Origin: Vibrio sp. VB16
Lineage (GTDB): Bacteria; Pseudomonadota; Gammaproteobacteria; Enterobacterales; Vibrionaceae
Assembly: GCF_015594925.2 (NCBI RefSeq)
Contig: NZ_CP087590.1
Span: forward strand, 1,798,001-1,862,000
Direction: 5' to 3'
Length of the DNA: 64,000 nucleotides
The translations under genes and the position numbers were made by a program. Within the stretch, counting starts at the first letter, position 1. Each line of letters starts with the position of its first letter. Under the pieces are notes generated by a model. It saw nothing but the letters and a program-made list of their open reading frames with translations, had not been told where the DNA came from and did not search any database. Below are positions 26,944-39,300 of this stretch, piece by piece.

Positions 26944-27204
26944 ATGGCCAGAACCATTCTTTATGTATACAAAACAGAAGAAAAAACACTCACATTTTCA
27001 TATGAAAAGCACCGCACCATTCAAGAAGCCGTAGCGGAAGCAGAAGGCTTAGATATTTCTGACTTTTTAAAAATGGAACAGCAAATAGAGGCCGTATCTA
27101 CTACCAAAGCGGTAAGAGATTATCGAGATAATTACTTTAAAAAGCTTGGCTTTGGCAAGATTACATTGGCAAAAAAAGAGAATCGCGGTGTAGGTGAAAA
27201 GTAA
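26944..27204 (+). CDS. Small conserved protein, DUF2960-like
   Basis: An 86-aa soluble protein (MARTILYVYKTEEKTLTFSY...) with an acidic middle and a basic C-terminus. It resembles a short family known from Vibrio and Shewanella that I recall as DUF2960; this name is from memory and tentative. There is no signal peptide or membrane segment. It starts 2 bp after mobAB, with AAGGGG inside the end of mobAB as ribosome site, so the two are co-transcribed. A link to molybdenum cofactor use rests on position only. Confidence 0.75.
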   Translation: MARTILYVYKTEEKTLTFSYEKHRTIQEAVAEAEGLDISDFLKMEQQIEAVSTTKAVRDYRDNYFKKLGFGKITLAKKENRGVGEK

Positions 27205-27273
27205 TATTAGTGGTTTAAACCAATCTAATTAGACTGTCCTCGCGAGAATTCAATTTTAAGATTTCCGTTTACA

Positions 27274-27465
27274 CGTAATTCTGTTCGATTAGTGCTAAAT
27301 ACCTCGTCATTCCCGTGCAGACGTAATGCTGTTCGGTTAGTGTTAAGTACTTCGTCATTCCAGTGCAGACGTATTGCTGTTCGGTTAGTGCTAAATACTT
27401 CGTCATTCCCGTGCAGACGTAATGCTGTTCGGTTAGTGCTAAATACTTCGTCATTCCCGTGAAAA
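27274..27465. repeat. Four tandem copies of a 48-bp repeat
   Basis: Copies start at 27274, 27322, 27370 and 27418, each near CGTAATGCTGTTCGGTTAG and ending in CGTCATTCCCGTGCAGA; the last copy runs into the 62-bp element at 27449. Copies differ by only a few bases. The array is open in one minus-strand frame (16-aa repeats), but codon periodicity comes simply from 48 being a multiple of 3. The array lies in the 396-bp non-coding spacer between the DUF2960-like gene and nagK. Confidence 0.92.
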
Positions 27466-27510
27466 CGGGAATCTTGGTGATTTTAGATCCCCATTTTCAT
27501 GGGGATGACG
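27449..27510 (+). repeat. 62-bp two-hairpin dispersed repeat, copy A
   Basis: The unit begins CGTCATTCCCGT and ends ATGGGGATGACG. It contains a left hairpin TCCCGT-GAAA-ACGGGA and a right hairpin CCCCAT-TTTC-ATGGGG, and the outer CGTCAT/ATGACG ends can also pair. A second copy of exactly the same length lies reversed at 44707-44768. It belongs to the REP-like class of short palindromic repeats common in Vibrio chromosomes, and also resembles a transcription terminator for nagK. Confidence 0.88.
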
Positions 27511-27600
27511 TTGGTTTTCGTGGAAGTAGATCAATTTTATTTTAAGATGAACAGCCCTAAACTTCATACGGAGAGTTTACGCTTAAGGCAGTTCAATACT

Positions 27601-28515
27601 TTACTTAATATTCAAGAATGCTGCACCGCGTACACCGCCAGAATCGCCATGTTTTGCTTTGATGATTTTAGGACACTTAGCAACAGACATGAGATATTTA
27701 GGTATACGCTTTGGTAGTTCTTGGTATAGCAAATCATAGTTTGATAAACCACCGCCTAATACCACAACATCGGGGTCAAGGCCGGTGAATAAATTGGCGA
27801 AGCAGATTGCCACTAATTCCATAAAGCGTTCAACGTGCTCAACGGCATTTTCATCGCCTTCAGCTTGCGCCTTAATGATATCAATCGCTTTCTTTTTCTC
27901 ACCATAGTAGTGAGCATAAAGTAATTCGAATCCACGCCCAGAAAGATAGTTATCTAAACAACCTTTTTTATCGCAGCCACATTCTAATAAAGGTGCTGTA
28001 CCTGTATCACCTAAGTGAAACCATGCATCGATAGGAAGACGTGTGTGCCCTACTTCACCAGCCACATTGTTGTGCCCAGAGAAAATCTTTCCATCAAAAA
28101 CAAAACCGCCACCAAACCCCGTACCCAAGATCAAGCCGATAACCGATTTTTCATCCTGCAATTCTTCGTCCCACGCTTCTGAGAGCGCAAAGCAGTTCGC
28201 GTCGTTTTCGATAAGAACTTTACGGCTAATTGCACTTTCAAGATCACGTCTTAATGGCTTACCTTTCGCCGCTTTGATGTTTACGGTTAATACTGTTCCG
28301 TCGTCAGCATTTTCCATTCCTGGAAGCCCTAAACCTACGGTACCTTCGATCTCAAACTGTTGGTCGTATTTCTTAACCATTCCCGCGATGGTATCGACCA
28401 ATAATTGGTAGTCATCACCTGGTGTTGGAACGCGTTCTGTTGCTACCCGTTCCAGTTTTTCGTTAAATGCACCAAATTCAATTTTAGTGCCGCCGACATC
28501 AAAGCCGTAGTACAT
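27601..28515 (-). CDS. nagK: N-acetyl-D-glucosamine kinase (ROK family)
   Basis: A 304-aa ROK kinase, almost the size of E. coli NagK (303 aa). The ATP-binding DVGGTKIEFGAF motif is at residues 6-17. The catalytic aspartate is in VLIENDANCFALSEA (about 105). The ROK zinc signature runs from CGCDKKGCLDNYLSGRGFE at about residue 178, with HTRLP before it. The enzyme phosphorylates N-acetylglucosamine recovered from cell wall or chitin. It starts behind AGGAGAG. The spacer between nagK and the upstream TapT-like gene is 152 bp, so nagK probably has its own promoter. Confidence 0.92.
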   Translation of the reverse strand: MYYGFDVGGTKIEFGAFNEKLERVATERVPTPGDDYQLLVDTIAGMVKKYDQQFEIEGTVGLGLPGMENADDGTVLTVNIKAAKGKPLRRDLESAISRKVLIENDANCFALSEAWDEELQDEKSVIGLILGTGFGGGFVFDGKIFSGHNNVAGEVGHTRLPIDAWFHLGDTGTAPLLECGCDKKGCLDNYLSGRGFELLYAHYYGEKKKAIDIIKAQAEGDENAVEHVERFMELVAICFANLFTGLDPDVVVLGGGLSNYDLLYQELPKRIPKYLMSVAKCPKIIKAKHGDSGGVRGAAFLNIK

Positions 28516-28667
28516 GGTTCTCTCCTAATGAAAGATTCCAAATAGGGAATCAAAAAGTAAATAGTAAAACGTAAACATTATCCACAACACCACCGCTACA
28601 TACCGTGACCTGAGCCAAGTTTTGTTGGGCTTTAGTGGTTAGTTCGTCAGTATATAAGCGTCTTATA

Positions 28668-29423
28668 TCATGCTGTTAATGCGGCATAGTTAGTTAATGC
28701 GACGTAGTTAGCTAACGCGGGCCGAGAAAGGTCAGCCCCCATACGTGTCTTGGTCAGTAGATAGCTTTCTCTAAATAATTCAAACCATAGACGCAAATTA
28801 TGCGCTGCTTTTTCTTCTCCAACCATTTCCAATACAATATTAGCTACTTCAGCCGTAGAAAGGTGGTTTTCGTTATCTGATTTGCGCATTACATACTGAG
28901 ACAATATTTCTGGCTTTATCGATACTACAGGTAGCGAGTCAAGGTAAGGCGACTTACGAAATATCTTTCTAGATTCTCGCCAACTGCTATCAATAAACAC
29001 CAATAATAATCTTTTACCATCAGGTTTTGCAGTTAATGCTTCCAAATCTGGATGCTCCAATACTCTTTTACTATCAGCTACATACTCTTCCGGAAAAACA
29101 ATAATGGGTTGATAACATGTTGAACTGAGTAGCGCGACCAGTTCTTTTTCAGGTTCTGTTCTGTTCCACTGAAAGGTATAGGTATCTTTAATAACGTCTG
29201 CAATAAGCCGCCCGGTGTTACTTGGCTTTAATACCTCATTTTTGGACATCAAAATGAGAGCGGAAACATTGCTGTTGATGTCCGGTTGATAAGGACATAT
29301 GCAATATATTTTTGCTATCTGGCAATACGGACATCGCACCACCTTAGAACCACGCGCGTTGAAGGCTTTGGTCGAGATAGAGTGTCTATGTTCAATGAGT
29401 TTATGAACAGAGTGAATTCGCAT
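28668..29423 (-). CDS. DTW-domain tRNA-uridine aminocarboxypropyltransferase (TapT/YfiP-like)
   Basis: A 251-aa protein. A zinc-binding cysteine cluster CPYCQIAKIYCICPY at about residue 32 is followed by the DTW domain. This includes LILMSKNEVLKPSNTGRLIA and the motif LLLVFIDSSWRESRKIF, in which DSSW stands where family members have DTW or D-x-x-W. Family members transfer the aminocarboxypropyl group of SAM to uridine 47 of tRNA (acp3U). The final residues (ANYVALTNYAALTA) come from an 18-bp DNA repeat at 28676-28711, so the C-terminal tail looks recently expanded. The gene is divergent from the fatty-acid-hydroxylase gene. Confidence 0.88.
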   Translation of the reverse strand: MRIHSVHKLIEHRHSISTKAFNARGSKVVRCPYCQIAKIYCICPYQPDINSNVSALILMSKNEVLKPSNTGRLIADVIKDTYTFQWNRTEPEKELVALLSSTCYQPIIVFPEEYVADSKRVLEHPDLEALTAKPDGKRLLLVFIDSSWRESRKIFRKSPYLDSLPVVSIKPEILSQYVMRKSDNENHLSTAEVANIVLEMVGEEKAAHNLRLWFELFRESYLLTKTRMGADLSRPALANYVALTNYAALTA

Positions 29424-29508
29424 GTTTATCTTTTGATCATTTAATAGTAGAAAGTTATGCCGATTGTACTTAGAGTAACGGTAATATCAAATACATTAGG
29501 CATTGCTC

Positions 29509-30294
29509 ATGAAAGATCCAGCGGTTATTCGTCTCGCATTTTTTGTTGCCGCGTTCGGCCTGTTTGCTCTATGGGAATGGCTCAAGCCCCGAAAGGCACT
29601 GACCCAAAAGAAATCCATTCGGTGGATAAACAACCTAAGTCTGATTATATCTAACAATGTTTTACTAACGGTGATCATGCCTATTCTTGCTTTTCAGGCT
29701 GCACAATTCGCAGAGACGGAATCGTTCGGTCTGTTTAACCTCATTGACCTCCCGTTTTGGCTAACCGTCGTATTGTCCGTTGTAATCTTAGATATGGTTA
29801 TCTATCTTCAGCATATGTTGTTCCACCGTGTCCCTCTTCTATGGCGATTACATAGAGTGCATCACGCAGATCAAGATATAGACCTTACGACGGGTTCTCG
29901 GTTCCACCCCATTGAAATCGTACTCTCTGCTTGGATTAAAATTGGGTGCGTAATGTTACTTGGAGCGCCCGCATTAGCTGTCGTGATTTTCGAAGTAGTA
30001 TTAAACGTCAGTGCCATGTTCAACCATAGTAATGCCAGAATGCCATTGGCCTTAGATAGTTGGCTAAGAAAGGTTGTCGTCACACCCGATATGCACCGCG
30101 TACATCACTCTATTGTCGCAAAGGAAACGCATTCGAACTTTGGCTTTTTCCTTTCCATTTGGGATAGGTTCTTTAAAACCTATATAAGCCAACCAACTGG
30201 CGGTCATGGCGGCTGTGTTATTGGTGTGCCAGAGTTTAGGGAGCCCAGAGAACAGTATTTGGATAAAATGCTAACACAGCCATTTAGGGTGTAA
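29509..30294 (+). CDS. Sterol desaturase / fatty acid hydroxylase family membrane protein
   Basis: A 261-aa protein with about four membrane helices and the histidine clusters of the superfamily: LQHMLFHR, LHRVHHADQD, then FNHSN and MHRVHHSIVAKETHSNFG. These clusters bind a di-iron centre in characterised members that hydroxylate or desaturate lipids. The ATG at 29509 follows AGGCATTGCTC; a TTG at 29503 would add two residues. The substrate cannot be inferred, though bacterial members often act on membrane lipids. A strong convergent hairpin follows at 30301-30325. Confidence 0.9.
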   Translation: MKDPAVIRLAFFVAAFGLFALWEWLKPRKALTQKKSIRWINNLSLIISNNVLLTVIMPILAFQAAQFAETESFGLFNLIDLPFWLTVVLSVVILDMVIYLQHMLFHRVPLLWRLHRVHHADQDIDLTTGSRFHPIEIVLSAWIKIGCVMLLGAPALAVVIFEVVLNVSAMFNHSNARMPLALDSWLRKVVVTPDMHRVHHSIVAKETHSNFGFFLSIWDRFFKTYISQPTGGHGGCVIGVPEFREPREQYLDKMLTQPFRV

Positions 30295-30300
30295 ATAAAA

Positions 30301-30325
30301 AGAGGGCCCCTATATGAGCCCTCTT
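30301..30325. terminator. Bidirectional terminator between the hydroxylase and adhesin genes
   Basis: AGAGGGC and GCCCTCT form a stem around CCCTATATGA, with an A-run just before (AAATAAAA) and TTTAAT after. It suits ending both the plus-strand hydroxylase gene and the minus-strand adhesin gene. Confidence 0.7.
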
Positions 30326-30354
30326 TAATCAATCTATCTTAACTAAAATTTTGT

Positions 30355-33300
30355 TTATCCAAACACATGAGCATCAAAAAGATCATTGACTAAATCAGTA
30401 CTCGTGCTTGAGAAATCAGCCCCTAAACCTTGCACAACAATTGTCTGCGTCACTACATCTGGACTGTCACCTGTAATGAGTAGATTTATATCGTTACCAT
30501 TATCACTAACGGTAGCGCTAACATGTTCGCTTAGGAAGTGTTCTAACGTTTCGTTTTCATTTTCGCTCAACAGATCTGACAGGTTAATAGTATCACCCTC
30601 GGTTGTACTAAAGTCAGTGATAATATCTACGCTATCGCTGACAAAATCTGATTGAGTCCAAATAAACTGATCTGCACCGCCAGCACCGGTCAAAATATCA
30701 TCGCCTGCACCGCCTATTAATAGGTCGCCACCTGCTCCACCTACTAGTATGTCGGCTCCGTCCGTACCAAGTAACATAGTGGGTTCATCAGAAGCGACGA
30801 TCAATTGCGGATCACTCTCAACATCAGGCGTATTGTCCTCAACGACAACGATATTAACGTTGGTTGGACTGCTCTCCACTGATACTGCACCCGACTCTGC
30901 TGCTATCGCAACAACGGACAAGGAAGCTGAGCTGTCTAAACCAACAATTTCTGCAGAATCCAAGGCATCTGCGTCGATGTACCACGAACCACCACTCAAC
31001 GTTGCACCCGTCACAGAAGCGGTGTCTGGCAAGTCAGAAATTCGTATTGTTATGGTTTCGTCCGTATCAACATCTGAGGCGAAGACCAGATTAGCATTCA
31101 GTCCGATAAGCGGAATACCAATAGCGGCAAGGTTACCGGAAACGCTGGTTCTAATCTGCTGAGTTTGCAGTGCAAGTTGTAGTTCAGGAATACCGGATAC
31201 GACAGGTGCAATAGTGATCGCCGCTGTGTCTGTATCCAATTCTATCGTACCGACAGAATCATAATTTCCGCCGTCATTTGTCACCATCGTCAAAGTATCA
31301 GTCGTAGCAGTGTTGCCACTACTAACCGTGTAAAAAACGCCTTCACCTTCATCCGAGGCTGTTAACAGTTGATTTACTTCTGAAATTGGTCCCTGAATAA
31401 TGACCTGATTAGGATTCGAAGTATCAACGGTAACATTCAATAATGAATCTGGTATTACGGAAGTAAGCGTACCTTGCAAAGTACTTAACGTTACCGTTAT
31501 CGGTGTGGTCTCAGGTCGCGTTGCATAGTCGATATCCTCTACACTTAATCCAGTCAGTTTCGTGACACTGCCTTCATCGACAGCCAGGCTATCAAACAGT
31601 GTATTTACTGGCGCGTCGTTAACGGCATTAACCGTGATATCAAAACGGTAGGTATCAGCGTCGTGTTCACTAACCACCCCTGTATCAGCACCGTAGTTTC
31701 CACCGTCATTAACATCAACGTTGACCGACACAGTGCCGTTAAAGTCCGGATTTGGCACAACGGTAAACCCTGTTGTGAGTAATGCGTTTATTTCAGAAAG
31801 CGAATTCGTTAACGTATAGGTGCCGTCTCCGTTATCCACTACCCAACTTGGCGAGCCACTGAATATGACCGTACTATCATTCACAGTAAGAATTGCTACA
31901 TAATCATTGAGCGCATCAGGGTCGTTAGAATCTATATCGGCAATCTGAATGTTATCGATTAGAATCGAGCCACCTTCATCAATCACGGCTGGGCTGTTAT
32001 TGTCGACTTCTATCGTTGGTTTGTCGTTAATCGGCTTAACCGTGATATCAAAACGGTAGGTTTCAGCAATGTGTTCACCATCTATTCCGCTATCCGTGCC
32101 GCTATTTCCACCGTCATTAACGTCAACGTTGACCGACACAGTGCCGTTAAAGTCCGGATTCGGTACAACGGTAAACCCTGTTGTCAGCAATGCGTTTATT
32201 TCGGAAATTGTATTCGATAACGTATAGGTACCATCACCATTATCCACGGCCCAAGAAGGCGAACCGTCAAACGTAATACGGCTGTCATTCACTGCAAGGG
32301 TCACAACATAATCGTCTAATGCATCAACATCTGCAGAATCTGGATCGGCGATTTGAATATTGGTAATTAGAATCGAACCATCTTCATTTAATTCAGGTGT
32401 ATAGGTATCTGGTGCTTCAATGATTGGCTTGTCGTTTATCGACTCTATATCAAGTGTGATTGGGATAATAGTTGATGGTTCACCATAGCTTACGTTCCCG
32501 CCAACACCGTCGCTATCGATGGTTCGTACAGTAACAAATATTTGTGACAAACCAGAACCATTGTCCGGCCAATTGTTGCTATTCCAATCTGCTGAGTTAA
32601 ACGTCACTTGAGTGACAGGGCTATCAGCGATGATTGTCCAAGTGCCATCAGCATTTAACACAACCGAATCAGCATCTGCTAACGAAATCAACGCCCCTTC
32701 GGGAACACCGGATATCGTGATTTCTATTTTCTCTACGTCGTTTTCGGTGTAATCCAATGTACCAGATGCGGCCTCTAGACTGTCTTGGTTATCGACAGTT
32801 TTCGCATTGATGTCTAAGACAAAGTCCTCGCCTTCCGTTCCTATCGCGGTAGCCGCTACCCTTGTATCGATCTCATCGCCTTTCGGTAAAACCGTAAGTT
32901 TGATAGAACCGGTTTGTTCTACTGGAACGTCAATGGTTTTTTCTTGAGTGTATACAACATATTGTAGATTAACCGTACCAGAAAAATCTTCTGCCGGAAC
33001 GATCTCAATTCCGGTTAAATCTAGGTCAGCGGCATCTATATTGCTACCCTTGAGTTGAATGCTCCATTCACCAGTACCATTGTTTTTCACAGAATATAGA
33101 CCGGTAGATCCAGCATTCACTTGTAACTGAAAATCATCGGGAACATTAGTGAGTTTGATTGATACAAATTGCTCTGAACCGTCAGAATCATCAAGACGTA
33201 GACCGATATTTCCTAACGATATTGCACTATCTTCATCACCCGATATGGCCACATCGAGTAAACTACCGTCAGCGTTTGTGGTTTCAACACCATCAACCAC

Positions 33301-36300
33301 CGCGATAATATCAAAACTAACGCTACCTAAGTCAACATCAACGGGCACCGCACCATGGCTTACTAGTTCAGTGCCACCCACATCAAATATTGTGGTGTCG
33401 CTCATTGTGCCAGATAATTCTAGCTCAACGGTGACGCCACCCAGATCGTGAACGGGCGTAAAAATCAGGTCATTGAGCACGTCTTCAGCACTAACACCAT
33501 TGTTCAATTTAGACGCATCGATACTGACACCTCCATTGACCAAAGAAATCGCACCAACGCCGTAGCTGTCCAGTGAGCCTTCAAAAGATAACGACCCCAA
33601 GCTTGGATCAACAAGATTTACGGCCACAGTATCAAGAGTTTCAATACCGCCTTCGCTTTGGAGTGTTGAACCATCCAATTTATCAATCGTTAAATTTAGG
33701 TGGATGGCTCCATCTTCATACGCCTTACCAGCCACTATTGATGTTGGTTCGTTATCGGTAAAGCTATCCGTCGTTTCAACGACTAATGTTGTTTCCTTTA
33801 TACCATCAACAACAGGCGTAACTTGTACGGGTAGATTCAGCGTTGTGATGTTTTCATCACCTGACGTCTTATCCGTAATGACAACAGTGATAGGCAATTT
33901 AAAATCACCTGAATAATTGTTAGGCAATGTCAGCATTAAGCTTTCATTTGTTATGAAGCTTCCATCTGCATTGAGTTCGAAGTTTATTGCAAATTTTCCA
34001 TTATTGAAGTTTTCTTCACCATTAATCGACAAACCGCCTAATGAGGTAAATGGTTCAATAGAGGTATCAATAACAATTGAAACCACATCATTTTTAGCGT
34101 CTGCACCTTCAAATTTAAGTATTCCTAGACCTTTAAGCTGCTCCATTAAGTCAATAGCGTTGTCTTCAGTACCAACGATAACCGTCTCGGGGGTAATAAC
34201 AGGGTCAGGTAAAAGTGTTGTAGCTAAATCATCTGTATGCACGCTTGAGTTTGGATGGAGAAACACAACGTTAATATCCGTTGATACTTCTTTAGGCGCG
34301 CTACCTTCACCCTCGTCTCCCAAGTCAACAACTTCAGCTCTAACGGTAAAGCTAAGTTCATAAGGGTCTGTTTCACCAAGGGCATACAGACCATCAGGTG
34401 CAGTAATTGCAAAAGAATTTTCGTCAATGACGGTCCACGTACCATCGCCATTATCAATAGCGCCAGTTATAAATAGCTGGTCGATTAAATAATTATCGGC
34501 ATCACTCAAAGGAGACGATAAATTTAGATCGATGACGATTTCAGATACCTGCTCTAAGGACGATGGGTCAAGGTCATTAAACCCTATTGAAATATTGGCT
34601 CCCGTTTCCTCTCCATTGATAGTAAAGCTAATGCTATCGTTGTCGCCGTTAACATTATAGACATCATTACTGCTATCAGTATCGCCGCCATCTTCAAAAG
34701 AAATGCCGTCCGTGTTTAGCGTCGTGATGGTAAGTATGGCTTCATCATCACCTTCAACTACGGGATTAACGACAACGCTAACAACGCCGTTAATGACATT
34801 TGTGGCCACATTATTCTCGTTATCTACATCCACCTCTTTAACCGTCAACTCGGTATCGAACTCAAAATCAACGCTTGAGTCTTCGGGTGCAAGAACATTA
34901 ATAGTTAGAGTATCTTTAGTTAATGCCATACCATCTACAGCGGTAACTGTAATCGTGTCATCAGCAGCGAGTATGTATTCTCCGTTAACAAGGTATTGCG
35001 CGGCATCGCCACCATTAACCTCTACCTTATAATTGTCGCTTTCATCAATTATTACTTGTACATCAGAAGGGCCACCATCTAACGTCACTGAGGTTATAAA
35101 CTCATTGTCTACCGTTGTCTTATTATCGAGTAAATTCGCATACCAATTGACACTTATCGCCGTATCTTCATTCCCTGTTGACGTAGTTGCATAGCTATCT
35201 GCGCTACTTATGACTGGCGTCACTTCGATAAAAATGTCTTTTTCTTCTATTCTCGTATTGCCATCATTTTCCGTCACAATTATTTTCGCAATAATGTGAA
35301 TATCGTTAGTAGAGTTGACTAATGGTACAATTTTAATATTTGTACTCGACACGTTTGCTTCGTATTTTGGATAGCCATTTTCAATACCAACATAAGTCAA
35401 ACTGACTTCATTACCTGTAGCAAGATCGATTATTTTATATTCGCCAGCATCGCCACCACCTGCATCCGAAAGAATAATAGAGATCGTTTCGGAGCCATCT
35501 TCAGGGCTTACTATCTCGCCTGTCTCAATGGCAAAATCGAGCGTGACTTCAGAATTCTCATCGATTGTCGTTTTGATGCCCGAGATCTCATCGCCAGACT
35601 GAATTACATCCCATTGTCCGTTACCAACGACAACTGGCGCGTCGGCAATGCCTTTTATATCAACATGGATAACTTGATCTGGAATACTTACATTGGTGTC
35701 AACCGCATTGCCGTTATTAAGGTCCGCCGTGTCTTCAATTGAAGCTCTAACTGTAAAGTCAAAATCAACATTGCTGTCTTGAGGTGGCGTAATGGTTGTG
35801 TTTGAATCTTGAATAACATCATAGGTAAAAATAAGATCCACAGGCTTAGCAACATCAATAACATTGCCATTAGAATCCAGTTCTAAACCTTTTCCATCAG
35901 CGTTAACGATCAGCGTGATAGTTTCGCTGCCATCTATGTAGCTAAAGACACTTCCCTCAGGAAGCCCTATTAACTCGATATAGGCTTGTTCAGAATTATC
36001 GGTGAGGTCATCGAACAGATTCACGGTGATATGATCTTGGGTTAAAAATGCCGTGTCCTCATCAACATTGACACGACTTACGATTAATTCACCTTCATCG
36101 GCAACAGGACGTACATCGATAACCACGGTATCCGATATGTAAGCTTGTTCTTTGCCTGGCTCGACTAATCTATTGTTGTTCTCTGTTGAAATTGCCGTTA
36201 CTTCAAGTTCGATGACACCACTAAAATTGTCTTCTGGATTGACTTGCAGTGTTTTGACCTGCTGTGCGGTGACGTTGTAACCCATTACAACGTCGCCGTT

Positions 36301-39300
36301 CGGTAATGTGATCGACTCCGCGACTAAAATTGTACCATCGGCTAGTTCAAGAGTATGGTTCGAATCACCGTCTTTAAAGGCCACAACATAGGTTATCGTT
36401 TCACTATTATTATCTTGTGTTACTGCCTTGATATTTAATACTATATTGCCTTCGTCTTCCGTCCCTGATTCGTAAGTGTCTAGGTTACGCCAAGTAGGTG
36501 TATCCGCAATAGCGTAAACATCTATCGCTAATCTTCCAGAGATGGTTTCTAGTTCTACACCACTGTTATCATCTGTTCTCGATATCACAGCGCTGATGTT
36601 ATATCTAAACCCGTTGCTTCCGCTTGACCTATCATTCGTTGGCACAAAGTACAGGTTATCTAAAGACAATTTGTCGCCATCAAGCGAAAAAGATTTTATT
36701 TGGCTTGCTGTTAACTCACCACCGGAGACGGCAATATAGTTTCCATTGTTATCTAAATAATAGAAACTGCCATTTGCATTGTTTGAAATCGAGATGGAAT
36801 GCAAGCTTTCATTGGAATCAAGGTCACCGACGTTTACCACAAAGTCGACTTTAATGGGGGCATTCGTCGCATCGACGTTGTCATTGTCATTCACTACATT
36901 ATCAGAACCGACTATCGCGTTGTTACGACCAGCATCTTCCGTTCCTGATGCGCTCAGTGTTTCAATAATGGAAGTGCTATCAGAAATATGGATGTTTATA
37001 GAGGATGTTGACGTATCACCATCCCTGTCGGTCGCCGTAAACGTGATGGGAATATCAAGTCCGTCGACGCCAGTATCGATATCTTTTCCAAGGCTTGTGT
37101 AGGTTACTTTGCCTCCAGATCTGACCTCTAACGTTCCAATCTCTTCGCCTTTGAATATGATCGTGTAATCGCTTTTACTGTTGGTTGTCGAATCCAGTCT
37201 TAGTTCTACCTCTGAGTTAGCAGGACCTGAATACTCCGTCTCTGTTATTTTTCCTAAATCAGCGCCTCGATGGTTATCAAGTTTCCCGTCGTTATCGTCA
37301 TCCACTGCGACGAAGATATTAATGCTATGGCTTCGAGTACTGCTTTCTGCTAACGCAATTTCTTGGTTAGATTCTATTACTGGTACGTCATCGACAATAG
37401 TGACATTGAATTCATTTGTCGCGACGTCGCCATCTGTATCGGTCGCAATAACAGGCACGATGAACGTAACTTCATCATCATTTCCATCAGCTTTAGAGTG
37501 TGTGATTGCTCGTACTAACTCAAAGTTAACCTGGCCAAAAGTATTCGATGTGTCATCGTTATTTACAGTCACATTAATGATGACATCTCTTACGTCACCA
37601 TTATTCTTTAAAGTAACACCTTGATAAACACCGACAGATACCTCTATAAATACAACTTCTCTTCCACCAGAAAGGATCGGTTCTGCGTCGAGAAGGGAAT
37701 TAAGCTGCACTAAATCTAGTTCGAATGTTTCAATGTTGTCGACATTTTGGGTGACACTGATCATCGTTGAATCATGCTCAGTCTCCAAATAATCGGAACT
37801 GCCTTCAACTTGGCCGGACGTTTTGTCTATGCCGCTTTCTTCTAAACGGACATTCTGAATGTTGGAGACGATTGGGTCTTTTCCATCCGTTATGGTAATT
37901 CCGATCTTGGCCGCATTCGTTACTGTGTCATCATCCGTATCGGTAATATCCACACCGATGACCAGTTTATTGATATCACCATCGCTATTAACCTGTTCAA
38001 TCGCTTGATGCTGAGTAACACTGTAAGTGCCATCGATATTGATAGTTGCAGACAGCACATAATTAGCAGTATTACTGCTGTCTGAGCCAGTATAAACGAC
38101 CACCTTAGTACCATTTTCAACAATGGCGATATTGGTATCACTGTTATTACTGGTCAACCCTCCCCACGTGCTATTTAATAATACATCACTGTTAAACGTA
38201 ACCGATTGGATATCATCACTGCCTTGAACAACCGCAACAGTTAAGTCATCGCCAGTAATCGTTTGAGGACCTTGTGTTTCCGTGAGGGCAACGTTGCTGT
38301 CGGTTGCGGTTGCGAGCGCACCGTCCGCTATCGTGATGTTGATATTGGCGGCATTTGATACGGTATCGCCATCGGTATCGGTAACATCCACACCGATGGT
38401 TAGTTCATTTATATCACCATCACCATTAGACTGTTCTATCGCCTGATGCTGCGTAAAACTGTAGGTACCATCAACATTAATGGTTGCTGACAGCACATAG
38501 TTAGCGGCAGTACCGCTGTCGAAGCCAGTGTAAACCACTACCTTGGTCCCGTTTTCAATAATGGCAATGTTGGTGTCATTATTATTACTGGTTAATCCTG
38601 CCCATGTATCGTCTGATAATACGTCGATGTTGAACGTGACTGATTGAACTTCGTCACTGCCCTGAACAACCGAAACGGTCAAATCAGCACCAGAATCATC
38701 TGTACTTATCGTTTGACCACTTCGCGTTTCAGTCAAGGCAATATTGCTATCCGTCGCCGTCGCTAAGGCGCCATCCGTTATGGTAATTCCGATATTTGCC
38801 GCATTCGATACCGTGTCACCATCGGTGTCAGTAACATCCACACCGATGCTCAAAACTGTCTTATCTAACGGCTGATTATTTTGTTCTATCGCCTGATATT
38901 GTGTAATGCTGTACGTACCATCAATATTGATGGTTGCCGACAAGACATAACTGTCTGTATCGTTGCTATCATTACCCGTATAAACAAGAACGGTTTTGCC
39001 GTCATCGCTCACCTTGACTGAAGTCTGTTCGTTATTGCTGGTTAAACTGCTCCAAACCACATTATTTTCGACGGCTGTATTAAAGGTGACCGATTCAACG
39101 TCGTCACTGCCTTGAACAACGGCAACGGTTAAGTCCCCGCCAGTAATCGTTTGAGGACCTTGTGTTTCAGTAAAAGCAACATTGCTGTCGGTCGCAGTTG
39201 CAAGCGCACCGTCCGCTATCGTGATGTTGATATTGGCAGCATTTGATACCGTGTCGCCATCGGTATCAGTAACATCCACTCCGATGGTTAGCTCATTAAT

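Noticed and set aside
27269..27454. Minus-strand open frame of 61 codons made of 16-residue repeats
   Set aside because: It is simply the 48-bp tandem DNA repeat being a multiple of three. There is no ribosome site and the repeat lies in a spacer next to REP-like DNA.
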